Shown here: positions 13,301 to 27,900 of the stretch, piece after piece
Position numbering within the stretch: the stretch's first letter is position 1
Layout of the letters: every line of letters starts with the position of its first letter
NCBI GenBank assembly: GCA_905182985.1
Contig: CAJJDN010000073.1
Span: 223,737-287,736, forward strand
From: Paramecium sonneborni
Taxonomy: Eukaryota > Ciliophora > Oligohymenophorea > Peniculida > Parameciidae
Reading direction: 5' to 3'
Length of the DNA: 64,000 nt
Translations under genes and position numbers: made by a program
The notes under the pieces: model-generated
The model's input: the letters and a program-made list of their open reading frames with translations, nothing else
Database searches by the model: none
Told to the model about the DNA's origin: nothing

Positions 13301-16039
13301 AGAGTCCTCCTATAAAAAAAAATAATCCTAAATTAACAAATGAAAATGGTGTAAAAATGATAAAGCAGATATTTAATGTGAATGTAATCCATATAATTGT
13401 TTTCATAAATAATAAGTAAAGAGTTTCTATGGTAGTTCTAATTTTAGTTTGTTTTTTTTTATTACTAATTTTTGATAAAAATATATTAACAATTTAATTT
13501 GAATATTTAAGATAAATCTTTGATCTATAAGAGTCATATTAAAGAGCCGCAAAATAAAATAGTACCCAAAATAAAATATCATAATTTTCTTGATTATTTA
13601 TTCCAATCAAACTAATTATCCATTATTTGTCTTCTTTAATACTCATTTGTCCCATAAAAAATAATATGTATACATATCTTAATGATGTTATAAGACAAAT
13701 GTATATTAAGAATATGATCCAATATTTAAAAGAGAAAGGAACAACATATTCCTTAATTTCATTTTGATCATTTTTTTATTTGTAAATGCAAAGGGTTGAA
13801 TCATTAATAATAAAAATCATCAAAAATACCACTAAAACGCCTTAAATAAGGTTAACATCAAAAAATCCAATCCAATAAACTATTACTAAAGCTACAACAT
13901 ATGAAGCTTTTAGTAGAATGGCAAAAATTAAAGTTATCCAACTAACATCCTAAATTAATATTTCCATAAGTTAATTACTTTCAATGTTTTTTTATTTTCA
14001 GGACTATTCAATTTAGATTTTTAAATAGATTAAATTATTGATTTCTTCTAATTATATTATTGAACTTATCGAATAAACAAAAAGAATGTATAAATAGTAA
14101 TGTTCATTATAAGTAGCTAAAAACAGTTTCTAAAATAATTACATTGATAGCTTGTTTATATTCTTGATCGAGATTAAAAAATCCAATTTTTTCACATGTT
14201 TTTTCATTCTAAAAAGTACATATGATAAAAGGATTATCAGTTAATTCCATATTAGGTATGGATTAATAATAAAATATTAAGTAATTAATAAAAACAGAAG
14301 GCAATGCAAAGACTAAAGAGGTGAATGAATTAATATTATATTAAAGAGTGAAACCTAATAAATGATTATAAATACCTGTAATTAAGATCCAAATAACTGA
14401 TAGTAAAGATTCATAGGTTTTTTGCATTATTACAATTGTAATCATCAATAATTATAGAACTCTAAGTGTGACAATGGGTTGATCAATAAATTTTGAGAAT
14501 TTATTTCCTAAAGAAAATAGAGCTGTGTTTAATTTATAAAGAAATGAATTTTAATTCTCTTCATCATCTTCTTCGACATGAGACATTCTTAAAGGTTGTC
14601 CTGTTGTCATTTATTTTAATTCATTATCTTCACCTAATTAATTAGGTAATATCTCTAAATTGTCATTTTTTTATTAAATTTAAATATTAGATGTATCTTT
14701 ATCTTCCAAAATAGTTGTATTATATTTTTATTTTTTAAATAGATACATTTCATAATTGATAATACAATCCTATATTGGTTCTTTAAAGTTTATTTTTCTA
14801 TCCTCGTTTGTGAATTACTCTTGCATTATACATAAAAATGCAAATAAAATTAAGCTTCCAACCATGAATATATAACTCTATTTCAAAATGTATAATATAT
14901 TACATTCCATTCATTATTAGTTCTCATCCAGAACATAACATCTAAACCAAAATATTATGGCCAATATGATGTCTCATTCACAAATTAAGTTATAATTGGA
15001 GTACCAGCAAAATAAACTATTAATATAGTACTAAATAGTATCATTTTTAATATTTTTAAAACTATTTTATCAAATTTAACGATAGTAGCTTCTTTTTAAA
15101 AAAATCTAAAACCAACTATCAATTATAAAATAAAATAAATATATCCGATAATTGATTAATTAGATATTAAAATCATTGCTAAGAATAACCAAATAATTAT
15201 AAAATAAAATGAAAAGATCTATCTATTAATAGGTTCCCCAAATTATTCTAAATATTTCTTTTTCTTAACTCTTCTTAATGCCATGACAAAGCAGCAAAAT
15301 ATAAATATTAATGAATTTGGTAAGAATATTTTAACATAATCTTTTGTAGTAATAACAAATTTGTTATTTTTCTATAATTCAAAATACACTTCTATTCCTG
15401 CATAATTTTCTGGAGTCATAATACTTTCTGCTTATTAAGGATCATTTTTAATAATTCCAATAAAAACACCTTTCATTATTAAACTCAAAGTTGAGAAAAT
15501 CAATAAAAACATCCAAATAGCTTAATTCTAATCTTTGAATATAATCCAATATAAAGGTTTATATTTAATATCATTATCATCTAATCCAGATGTTTCTGGA
15601 TCATCATCTTCCAAATTTTAGGTATAACCTGCAATTGTTTTTCTTTGCTTATACGATTCTTTTATTTTATGATAATTCTCAAGAAAATCAATAGGATCTT
15701 TGTAAATCTAATTTCAATTATCTATGTATTTACCTTTTTATCAGAATCCTTCTTGTCAAACATTCCAATTTTATATAGCTTAGTTTCCCAAGTTTTTATA
15801 ATCAACATGAAAATCAACAAGTATATTGTTGAAAGATAACTTTGAATGAAATAGCAATACCCAAGAAAGATTATTAACCCTACTACATCTAATATTCTTA
15901 ATATCCATCTTTATGTTGCATTAGAAAAAAGAGGTTGTTTCTCTTCCTGTTTTTGAAGCTCTTCATTTTATTCTCTATCATGAATCATTTTGATTTCTGC
16001 ATCTTACAAATCCTCTAATTATATGTCATTTTCTAACAT
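6695..16039 (-). CDS. PIEZO: Piezo mechanosensitive cation channel homologue
   Basis: Starts at ATG 16037-16039 (MLENDIQLEDLQDAE) and ends at TGA 6695-6697, about 3,000 aa after intron removal. The bulk is a long series of hydrophobic spans, as expected for the Piezo blade. Two family signatures sit near the C terminus: the anchor motif YAIPFLFELKVLMDWTF near 8190-8230, and the terminal block LIDILRSPEIVKVMTGTWTEE after a 26-nt intron near 6850, matching the conserved SPE...WT end of Piezos. Between them lies the cap-like extracellular domain. Piezos form trimeric stretch-gated cation channels in the plasma membrane. The tail ends in a glutamine-rich basic stretch. Two TAA-coded glutamine tracts interrupt cytosolic loops (10206-10409 and 9609-9641). 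Most introns were not mapped one by one. Confidence 0.9.
9609..9641 (-). repeat. Short TAA-coded glutamine run in Piezo
   Basis: In the Piezo frame this trinucleotide run reads eight TAA codons, one AAA and two TAA, that is Q8-K-Q2, directly followed by three GAA. It lies in a hydrophilic loop between membrane spans. Confidence 0.8.
10206..10409 (-). repeat. 68-codon polyglutamine tract in Piezo, mostly TAA codons
   Basis: The (TTA)n microsatellite on the plus strand lies in the reading frame of the minus-strand Piezo gene so that each unit is TAA, read as Gln in this code. The frame is fixed by open coding sequence on both sides (downstream LIQSNSEEEIPIRKVYV, upstream DKVIIADNLKQENQP). The tract spans 68 codons: about 67 Gln, with a few CAA and TAG among the TAA, and one Tyr near its C-terminal end. 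It sits in a cytosolic hydrophilic loop. In the other two minus frames it would be poly-Asn or poly-Ile. Confidence 0.85.
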
Positions 16040-16473
16040 AATATTTATAAAAATAATTACATTAATATAATACAACTATACAATAGTCTTTGTAATTTAT
16101 ATATATAATTGTAAGATTCTCAACAGGAATGGATATTTTAATAATTTTTTGTATGTCTTGGATATAATGATTCTATTCTATATTCATTTGAAAATACAAT
16201 CATAATTTTAAATATCTTAATTCAAACAAAAAGATACCATTTTCAAAAATAGATAACTCTAATTCATAATTTAAGATTTGTCATTTTTTATAATAAATTT
16301 ATTTGAGGTATTTATATAATTTTGTTAGACTTTTGATAGTGTGTTGAACAATATTTTGATTAATGGATATAAAATGAATTGTACAAAGTTTGAAAGAGTG
16401 ATATATTACTTATCTTTTTTAGATATAAACAGTTAGATTAAATAATTGATAATATAAATAAAATTATTCGTTA
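16040..16473. promoter_or_regulatory. Divergent intergenic region between Piezo and a 170-aa gene
   Basis: About 430 AT-rich bases between two starts on opposite strands. It must hold both promoters; I see no recognisable element, RNA gene or further coding frame. Confidence 0.4.
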
Positions 16474-16986
16474 ATGTCCATTTTGCTTGCAAACGAACAA
16501 TAATCACTAAGAGAACAGATTTTCAAAATTAAAGATAAATTGTTATCTTTATCTCAAGATTTAAGCAAATATCATGCAGATTTCTAGGAATCAAATAAAA
16601 CAGCTCATTTTAAAACTTAAGAAGATGAATAATTTTCTCATTAAATATCCCATGAAGATGAAGAAAAGTGTATCATAATATTATAATTAGAATTTTCATA
16701 ATTGAATTTTATTGATAAAAATTATTAGGTATCAAACTAATGTCATCAATTCAAAAAACTCAAGCCCCTTTTTAAGGTTCCAAGTAGGTCCACTAAGGTT
16801 GATCCATTTATTAAGAATTCAATTAAAAAACAAACCCATTTTGAATAAATAAGAGTTTATTCATCAGGAAGACCACCTTAGATTTTAAGATACAGTTTAT
16901 AAAGAGAAGGAAGGCTTTACATAATGTCACCTTAGAGAATTAATTTTTCTTAAAGAATTTCATTTTCACCTGCAAAAAGAATTTGA
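16474..16986 (+). CDS. Small hydrophilic protein, 170 aa, unknown function
   Basis: One continuous frame from ATG 16474 to TGA 16984-16986 with normal ciliate glutamine codons. The N-terminal third has a short coiled coil (LREQIFKIKDKLLSLSQDL). The middle is acidic (HEDEEK). The C-terminal half is basic and serine/proline-rich (SSGRPPQILRYSL; FSPAKRI at the end). No membrane span, signal peptide or known domain is seen. A GTG...TAG segment in the middle (near 16668-16690) could be an intron but is not needed to keep the frame open. It is co-oriented with IFT172, which starts 200 bp downstream. Confidence 0.6.
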
Positions 16987-17186
16987 TATTCCTATTACTA
17001 TATATATATATTTATTTAAACGAGATAATAAATATGGCATAGAAATATGAAATAATAGTTAAAATTATGTTCATATATAATATTGAAAGATATTTAAAAT
17101 TTGAAATAATGTATTAAAAGAGAAACTGAATATTTTAAAATCGAAAATTATTTGATAAAAATGACATAAATATTTAAAAAATTTTA

Positions 17187-20100
17187 ATGCAACTTAAATA
17201 TTCTTGTAATATTATGCCTGCTTTGGATGGGATGTAAAAAGTGAGTGGATTAGCATGGTCTTATAATGGTTAAAAACTTGGAGTATGTACAGCTGATAGA
17301 GTAAGTGATATAGATATAAAATTAGAAAATATTATTATTTAATGATTAATTGGGTAAAGAAGATAATTTTCCAACAAAGCCATCAGATAAGACACAATAG
17401 AAATCATATGTAGTGAGAGCAATAGAATTTTCTCCAGATTCAACAAAGATTGCAGTTGCATAATCTGATAATATAGTTTATGTATATAAGATTGGAGCAA
17501 AATTTAAAGAGAAGAAGACAATTTGTAATAAATTTCCAGCTTCATCTTCAATAACAACATTAATATGGCCAGCATAAAGAGAGAATGATATAATATTTGG
17601 ATTGGCAGAAGGAAAGGTGAAGATTGGATTTTTGAAAAATAATAAAGTAAATGAATTATAGTTATATTATATTAGTCTTAAATAGCATTTACAACAGAAT
17701 CGTATGTTGTAAGTATGGCAACAAATAGAGATGGAGATGTTGTTGTATCAGGTCATCTTGATGGATCAATCTATAGTTATAATTTAGATACCTAATAATC
17801 ATAAAAATTAGTAGTTCATCATTCAATACCATATGCTTTAGCTTATGGTTAGAATGTAGCAGCAGCTGGTAATGATTAGAAAGTATCATTTTATGATAAT
17901 TATGGAAATCTAGTTTAAAGATTTGATTATACATAAGATGAGAGATGTAAAGATTTTTCAGTTGGTGCTTGTAGTCCTAATGGAGATATTATAGTTTTAG
18001 GTAATTTTAATAGGTTTTATCTATATACATTTAATTAAAAAAGATCTTAATGGGAAGAAATAGGTATTAAACATATAGAAAATTATTATACTATCACAGC
18101 ATTATGTTGGAAGAATGATTCATCTAAATTAATTACTGGATCTTTATGTGGTTCGGTAGATGCTTGGGATATTTCAATGAAAAAAATTAGATTCAAAGGA
18201 AAATATGATTTAAATTATATAGGTCCATCTTAAATTGTCATTTAAGTTTTATCTACTAATTAATAAGCTGTTATTAGATCATCTTAAGCTGAAATATCTA
18301 AAATTGATATTAAAAAAGAAAGATTTGTTGTTGCTAAAACTCATGAAACTCTTATTGTAGGAGATTTAGCTACAGGAAAAACATCAGAAGTGAGTTGGAG
18401 AGGTAGTGGAAATGAAAAATTTGATTTTACTAATGATAATATATGTATGGTATTTAATGCTGGTGAATTAACATTAATTGAATATGGAAGTGATCGCATT
18501 TTAGGTACATGCAGAACTGAACATATGAAAAATTCTCTTATTAGTGCTAAAGTGAGTTATACTGGATAGAATAAAACTAAAGTTATTGCATTTTTATTGG
18601 ATTTATAAACACTTTAAATATAAGATTTAACTACTAAGAGTATAATAGCTACAATTGCTCATGATACAAAAATTGATTTTTTGGAATTGAATTCTCATGC
18701 TAATAGATTAATATTTAGAGATAAAAGAAGATAATTATATTTGTATTCTATAAAAAATGCATTTAAACATACTCTGCTTTCATTTTGTAATTATGCTTAA
18801 TGGGTTCCTGAAAGTGAGGTTATAGTAGCTTAGAATAGAAACAATTTATGTGTTTGGTATTCAATTGAAAATCCTGATAAAGTTACATTATACACAATAA
18901 AAGGTGATGTTGAAGAAATTGAAAGAATTCCAAGTACACCAACTTAAGCTGGTTCGACTTCTGTAATAGTAAGTGAAGGTTAAAATAAAGTTGCTTATAA
19001 ATTGGATTAAGCATTGATAGAATTTGGATTTGCAATAGAAGGAAGAGATCTTGAGAAGGCTGCATCAATTTTAGATAAATTAGAATTAACATCTGATACT
19101 GAAGCTAATTGGAAAGTGTTAGCATAATTATCTTTAGAAGAATAGAATTTATCTGTATCTGAACATTGTTATGCTGCTTTAGGAGATGTCGCTAGAGCAG
19201 CTTATTTGAGAGGTATAAATAGACTTATTTAAAAATACTATGAAGAAACTGGAAAAAAGGATGGAATATCATATTATAGAGTTCAATCTAAATTGGCTAT
19301 ATTGGATAAATAATTTACTAAAGCTGAAGAATTATTGTTAAATCATAATGAAGTTAATGAAGCAATGGGAATGTATTAAGATTTACATAAATGGGATGAA
19401 GCTATTAAAATTGCTGAAAAGAGAGGACATGAATAAGTTAAAGTTTTAAAGGAAAATTATTATTAATGGTTAATTGAAACTGGATAAGAATCAAAGGCAG
19501 CAGAATTAAAAGAGAATGAAGGTGATTTTATTAATGCTATTACTCTTTATTTATAAGGTGGATTACCAGCTAAAGCAGCCAATATTGTATTTAATTGCAA
19601 TATGTCTTTTCCATAAGATTTATTAGAAAGAATTGCTTCTTCTTTAGCATAGAGTGGAATGTATGAAAAAGGAGGTGAATTTTATGAATAAATGGAAGAT
19701 GATTAATAAGCTTTGAATTGTTATATTAAAGGCAATGTATTCAAAAAGGCAGTTGAATTAGCTAAAAGGAAAGATCCTAAATTAGTCAAATAATTAGAGG
19801 AAAGTTGGGCTAATTATTTAGTAGAAAATAAAGAAACTGAAAGTGCTATTAATCATTATGTTGAAGCAGGCAAATTCTAAAAAGCTATTGAAGCAGCAGT
19901 CTATAGTAGATCTTGGACTAAAGCAATTTAATTATTATAGAATTAATCAGCTGAAGTATCAAGACCTTATTATAGATAAGTGGCCAAACATTATGAGGAT
20001 GTTAGATAATACGATTTTGCTGAAAAATATTATATCAAAGCTAATTCTCCAATAGAAGCATTTGAAATGTATGTTAAAGCAAGTAAATGGGATAAAGCAC

Positions 20101-22467
20101 TTTCTATAGCAAGAGAATATTTACCTGAAGAAATTAATTAATTATATTTAAATTAAGGTAAAAAGTTTGAGTAAGCTGGTAAATATAAGGAAGCTGAAAA
20201 ATTGTATTTAACAGTTTAAGAATATGATACAGTTATTTTGATGTATCAGAATCTTTCCTAATATGAAAGTGTGATTAGAATTGCTAGTAAATACACTCCT
20301 TAAAAATTAAAAGATATTCATTTAGGAATAGCTAAAAAATTAGAAAGAGAAAACATACTCAAAAGAGCAGAATAACATTATATTGAGGCTGGTTCTTGGC
20401 ATTTAGCTATGTAAATGTACAAAACTCATAATTAATGGGAAGAAGCAATAAGATGTTGTAAAATGTATGGATCAGAAAAAGAAACATGTTAATAAGCTAA
20501 ATTATGGGCAGAATCTTTAGGACCAGATGCTGGATTGAAAATGTTATAAAGATTAAATTTAGTAGATGCTTTAATAGAATATTAATCAGATAGACATGAA
20601 TTTGAAGAAGCATTTAAATTAGCTAATTTACATGCTAAACATAAATTATAGGATGTTCATTTTAAATATGCTTGTCATTTAGAAGATGAAAGACGTTATA
20701 AAGAGGCTGAAGAGAATTTTATAAAAGCTGGCAAAGCTTCTGAAGCTATTAATATGTATGAACATCTTGGAGATTACACAAGTGCATTATAAGTTGCTCG
20801 TTAATATGAACCATAATCTGTAACATAAATTTTAATTAGTTAAGCTAAATACTATATAGAAAAGAAAGATCTTTAGAAAGCAGAATAAGCTTATATTTAA
20901 GGTAAAAGACCTGAATTGGCAATTAAAATGTATGTAGATTAAGGTAATTATCCTTTGGCCTTGAAAATTGCAAAAAGTCATGCTCCTCATATGGTTGCTG
21001 AATTAAATAATAAATATGGTAATGTAGCAAATACATATAACATGACTGGTGAAGATTTATATTAAAGTGCTTAAACTTGGGAAGAATAGAGAGATTATTT
21101 AAAAGCTATTGAAATCTATTTAGAAGTTACACCATAAAATACATAGAGTGAAGATGTAATGACAAGAGCATGGGAAAGAGCCATTTAAATAGCTGCTAAT
21201 TATGATAAAGATAAATATCCAAGAATTGTATAGATAGTTTGTAAAAGATTAATTGAAATTAAGAAATTAGAAACAGCAGCATATCTTTATGAATAAGTTG
21301 GACAATATTAAGAAGCAGTTACTACGTATGTTTAAGGTAGAGAATTTGAAAAAGCAAAATAAGTGACTTAAATGATAAATAATAAAGAATTAAATACTAA
21401 ATTGATGGATTATATTACTAAAGAGTAACGCAAATATGGAGCATCAACAGGATAAGCAAATGTAATGATTGAAACTGGAGATGTTGCTGCTGCTATGGAA
21501 ATGTTAGCATAAAAAAATGATTGGGGATAATGTTTATAATTAGCTGATAAACATGGAGTTGAATATTTAAATAAATATTTGATGAGATATGTTAAAATTA
21601 CTATGTAATAAGGAAGATTTAGTGAAACTATTTAATCACTAGCTACATATGGAATGCCTATCATTTAATAAAATTATCCAGTCTATGAGAACTTAGCTAT
21701 TGAGATCTTCGTGGAATGTGATCCAAAAGAATTAAAACTACTTAGATAAGCTTTGTATGGATTTATTTAAGGATTAGAAGCAGCTCATGAATTAAAATCT
21801 GAGACTGGTAAGAAATTCTAAAGATTTGGAATTGTTTCTCATTTGCTTAATCTTAGAAATTAATATGCTTAAGATGGTATTGTTAAATTACATGCTTAAA
21901 CTTGTATATCATTATTAAGATACTGCGATTTAGTTAGAATTGATCAACTATATTTAGATGCTGGTAGAGTTGCAAAGAAAATCAATTAATTAGGATTAGC
22001 ATTTGTTTTATTAAATAGATATTTAGATATATATGAAGTTATTGAAGATCCAGATAATAATAATGGATTAGGAGATGGAGCTGAATTCTAAAATAGTGAT
22101 TTACCATCTCCTTATGATGTACCTATGCCAGAAAAGAATTTAATATCTGATAAAGAGAAAGAAGAAATTAGAGATTGGTTACTTTAATTATCAGTAAATT
22201 AAAATTAAGATCCAGTATTGCCAACTCGTCAATGTGATTGTGGATATCAAATTTATGATGCATCATTAAGGTAATAAATTAATATAATATTTTAGATGTT
22301 TCAAATGTAAGTAAACATGGGAACCATGTATAATTACTGGTATGCCACTTCTCAAGAATTAAATAATTAATTGTTAATCTTGTGGAAAAGGTGCACTCAA
22401 AGATGCATGGAATACATATTTATAAGCTTATCCTACATGTCCATGGTGTAATAAGCATGCAAAATGA
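17187..22467 (+). CDS. IFT172: Intraflagellar transport protein IFT172, complete, 1,733 aa
   Basis: Starts [16 protein letters not shown] and ends at TGA 22465-22467. Introns at 17301-17325 (25 nt), 17647-17675 (29 nt) and 22271-22295 (25 nt) make the total exactly 1,734 codons, close to the roughly 1,750 aa usual for the family. The first third is a WD40 propeller region with family-typical stretches ([68 protein letters not shown]). The rest is a long TPR-like alpha-solenoid ([32 protein letters not shown] repeats). The C terminus carries paired cysteines (CDCGY, CFKCKQTWEPC, CQSCGKG, CPWC) suggesting zinc binding. IFT172 is the large IFT-B subunit working at the ciliary tip turnaround. Frame and family match leave little doubt. 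Confidence 0.97.
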
Positions 22468-22641
22468 AATATTAATATTAGATAAAAATTATAAATTAAG
22501 AATATATTCGATTATATATTTATAATTATTTTATATAAATAACATTCCTTGTTTTCGATTAAAATTAAATTAATTAATATTAATTAATTAATATATAATA
22601 ATTTTCTCTAATTAATTTAAGTTTAAATTGAAAAAAATTGT

Positions 22642-23210
22642 TCAATATTTCGAATAAGCAGAATGAATTACTTAACTTAAGATAATATTTGTGTAAGTTT
22701 ATGCCTCTTCAGAATCAATTAGCAAAAATTATTAAACTTTGAGTTTTTTGATTTTCTTAATCTTTATTTCATTTTGCTTGATATAGACTTCATCAATTAT
22801 AAATAGATTATTTATTCTCATTTTAGTGGATCAACTTTAGGAGTGATCATGATCATTTGAATTAAATCTTCACAATTTTGATAATCTTTGAAAATTTATA
22901 TTCACAAGCATGCTGAATATTCTCTCTCTTCTGATTAAATATATTTAGAAACAATTTATTCATCCTGAAGTATTTATTGAATTAAAAATCTTTTTTATTT
23001 ATTTTAAGTTTCTAACTAATTATTTAAAGATTAATTCATTTATTTGAATTCTCTTCATAGCTTTAGAATTATGAATAACTTTTAATTTGCCATTAAGTTA
23101 AATAGATTTCTTTCATAATATTAAAACTAGTGACAGATGAAGAAATATCAATGATTATGATATTTTTATATTATTATTTATAAAAGAATACTAACCATAT
23201 TAGATTAATA
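22642..23210 (-). pseudogene. Decayed or unresolved coding stretch with in-frame TGA
   Basis: On the minus strand, downstream of the kinase gene, several coding-like pieces lie in different frames: NGKLKVIHNSKAMKRIQ, then LQDEQIVSKYIQSEEREYSACL followed by TGA, then in the same frame FKDYQNCEDLIQMIMITPKVD, then another piece ending IILSQVIHSAYSKY before TGA 22642-22644. The pieces have normal codon texture, but I could not join them with convincing introns. It may be the relic of a gene lost after whole-genome duplication, or an intron-rich gene I failed to resolve. No family recognised. Confidence 0.35.
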
Positions 23211-23322
23211 AATTACCCTTATGAAAAATCAAATGAGATATCTGGATTCTTTGTCTATACTATTATTTTATCTATCAAAATTGATTGAAAAAATTAAGAA
23301 ATTTTAATTATCAATTAATATA

Positions 23323-24704
<1,382 letters not shown>

Positions 24705-24995
24705 CTATCAACAAGGCTGTCTCTATCATCTCTTATTTAGATTGAGCCTTCTTTTGAAGTTTATTGTAATTCATGATCTATTTATTGAATTTTAGGTAAT
24801 CCTTTTTTCCAAAGGGTTGTATTCCTTGTTGGGCATTTGTCAAAGACAGAAAATGAATATTGTTTCATTTATTTTTATATTTTTACTCTCCAAAAATTTT
24901 TTAATAAGCTATTAATTGTAAAAACTGATATTTTAATAAAAATATGTTTAAATAAAACTTTAATTTTGGAATTGTAAAAAATATTGAATAAAATG
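24705..24995. other. Intergenic space, nothing recognised
   Basis: AT-rich bases between the kinase 5' end and the fibrocystin-L stop. They should contain the kinase promoter and the 3' end of the upstream gene. No extra coding frame is supported. Confidence 0.4.
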
Positions 24996-27900
24996 TCATT
25001 CTTGTGGTTAGTGTTGTAGCTACTATTCAGTAATGTTAACTTTGAAGAATTCATTATCAACCTTTTGAGCTCTAGCAGCCATTAGTTTTGCTAATTTAAC
25101 TTTCTTATAATATAGCAATCCTGAAATGAGAATTGATACTCCAATTACTGAGCAAATTACAGAAACAACAATAATTACTGTAGAAGATGATGATGATTCA
25201 GTCTTTTTGATAGATTTTTGAATAGTTCCTGATGTACTATTATTTCTTTATTCGCTAACTTCTTATTGATTAACACCTTCATCAGTAGTCAAAATAATTT
25301 ATGTGTCATCATTTTAATTACCATTATTGCTAGTATTACCAGTTGTACCAGTGTTTCCATTATTAGTATTACCATTATTGCCATTGTTTCCATTATTATT
25401 ATTACCATTATTGGTATTAGTTCCATCACTTGGCGGAGTAGGAATTACTAATAAAATAATATTGAATAAAATACCTGATGTTTCTTCAGTGCTTGGGAAA
25501 TTTAATTTACTTATGGCAGAGATTGTAGATGATTATTCTAAAACAGTTCCTATTTCAGGAGGTGGATTGAATGATTCTAATTTACTAGCTAAATCAGATA
25601 AAACTGATTATGAATTAGCAGAAGCATCTGTTCCTATATCAGCACTATCTATTATTCCCCAATCGACTGTAACTTAATAACTGACACTTTCATCTAAGAA
25701 TCTCCTACTAGATTTCTTAGTTCCTATTATAAAGTAGTTATAAGGATCTCCTCCTAACTAAGCTTTAGCATATTACAAGAATTTATCTCCAAAGAATTCA
25801 CCAGTAGTTATTTCTAATCTTGTTGAAACTTAGAGTGTATTTTTCAATGAAATCTTAACTTTACAACCAAGTTTTGCATTTACAACAAAATGAATAGTTC
25901 TATTCTCAAAGAAATAATTATTTGCTCCACATTAATCAGTCATAGTCATTAAATCATGATGTTTAGAATGGGTAGTCAATCCAGGTAATATGACCTTATT
26001 GCCAACTTGTACTTAAATAATTTGTGGAACAGAAAACTTCCATTTCAAAATCACAAAATCTTCAGGACTTCCAGCTTCACTTCTTTTAGATAACCAATAT
26101 TCTGATGCTGTTGGATTCATACCTGCATTACTCATATTTATTATTGTATTTGTTGATACTAATGCCACAAACTTAGATTCTCTTAAATTTAAAGGTTCAG
26201 GTCCATCCCAATTCCATTCAAAGAAACTATTAATTTCATTGAAAAATAATCCATCAGTCAATTTAATTGGTGAATATAATCTTTTATTAAAGTCTGCTGC
26301 AACACTCATGAAATTTAATACTGTAATTTTTCTCTCTGGACACCAATATCCATTCCATGTATTCTTTCTTACACAATGTGTTACATTTGGTCCAAAATAT
26401 GTATTATTTGTTATTGCTTAACCAATTTATCCAAAGAAATGACCTGTTTAATCTTCAATTAAAACATTTTTTTAACCTGTACATTCAAATGAACCACATC
26501 CTCCAAACCATCCTAATTTAGTCCAATCAGAATCCCTCATTTAATATAAAATTGAATCAAATTCACAATTAGTACATGGAGAATTAACTAAATAATGTTA
26601 TCCTGTAGCATCATGTGCTTTGTGATTTGTCTTAAATACTGCATTTTTACCACATTTATCAACTGTATCATGGGTCAATCTGAAATTGTTGAATTCCACA
26701 TTATTTATGTAGACTCTTAAATCAACTCTTTAAATTGTACAAATTGAATCGAAATTATCTGAAGGTTTTGATGTAATTGGAGGAAAAGCTGATGATGATA
26801 ATGTACCCATCTTAACTCCATATGTATAACTACAATAGGGGTTTAATTTTTATGAATAACATTTAGTACATTCTGGTCTCACAAATGGACTCACAAAACT
26901 ATTTGAAAACTTTATCTAATTATCTTAAATACTCTAAGGTGCACCTCTTAAAACAATTCCGACATCATTTTCAGCAGCTAGAGCATTCTCCAAATGTAGT
27001 TCTTATGTAGTTACGGCATACATAATTCCTACTCCACTATGGTATGCAGATAATCCTGAGATATATGTGCATCTACCCTCTGGATCTTATCGAATACCAA
27101 AGCAAGCCAAAATAGATCCTGAACAATGGTTATTGTAGAACGATGATTAATAAGCATCTGAACATTTACTAGCCATCACAAAGAATCCTGTATCTTATGA
27201 TCCTTATCCTACATTTCCAGATACATCGACAATATCTCTTGTCATTTAAGTTGGTACTAATTCATCCATGTAAACAAAATTACCAAGCACAGCCCAATTT
27301 GCTATACCTCCATCTGATAATACTCTCTTTTTTACATAGATCAATGCATTATTCTAGAACTTCACATATTAACTGTTATTTATTTATACTAATGCCTTTA
27401 TACCTGTAAAGAAAACATTATTCTTTATTGTAATGTATTATGAATCTTAAATTGTCATTAACATACCTGTTGTATCATGGAATGAACATCCAACAACTTC
27501 ACTAGGAGTCTTAATAATTTCACTGTTAAGATTTCTAAAATCTAATCCACTTCTTTGTGTATCATATTATCCACAATTATTAAACTCAACACCATGTAAA
27601 ACTGTATATCCTCTTCTTGGGAATCCTAAATTAGCCTCAGGCTCTTCAAATTAATATATTAAGACTCTACATCCTAATCCATGAATACTAGGTCCTCCTT
27701 CAATCTTAATTTTTCTTGTTAAATGACCAACAACAGCTCTCATATCTAATTGTCCAATACCTGGTTTATCAATAGTTACTGAAGGAGCTCCATAGTGATC
27801 GAATTCAAGGGCAGAATTTAAAGTTATGGCGCATCCTGAAATTGCTGAAATGGTTCTTTTTTCTCTTTATTCTGGATCACTGCCTGAAGGTCCAAATACA

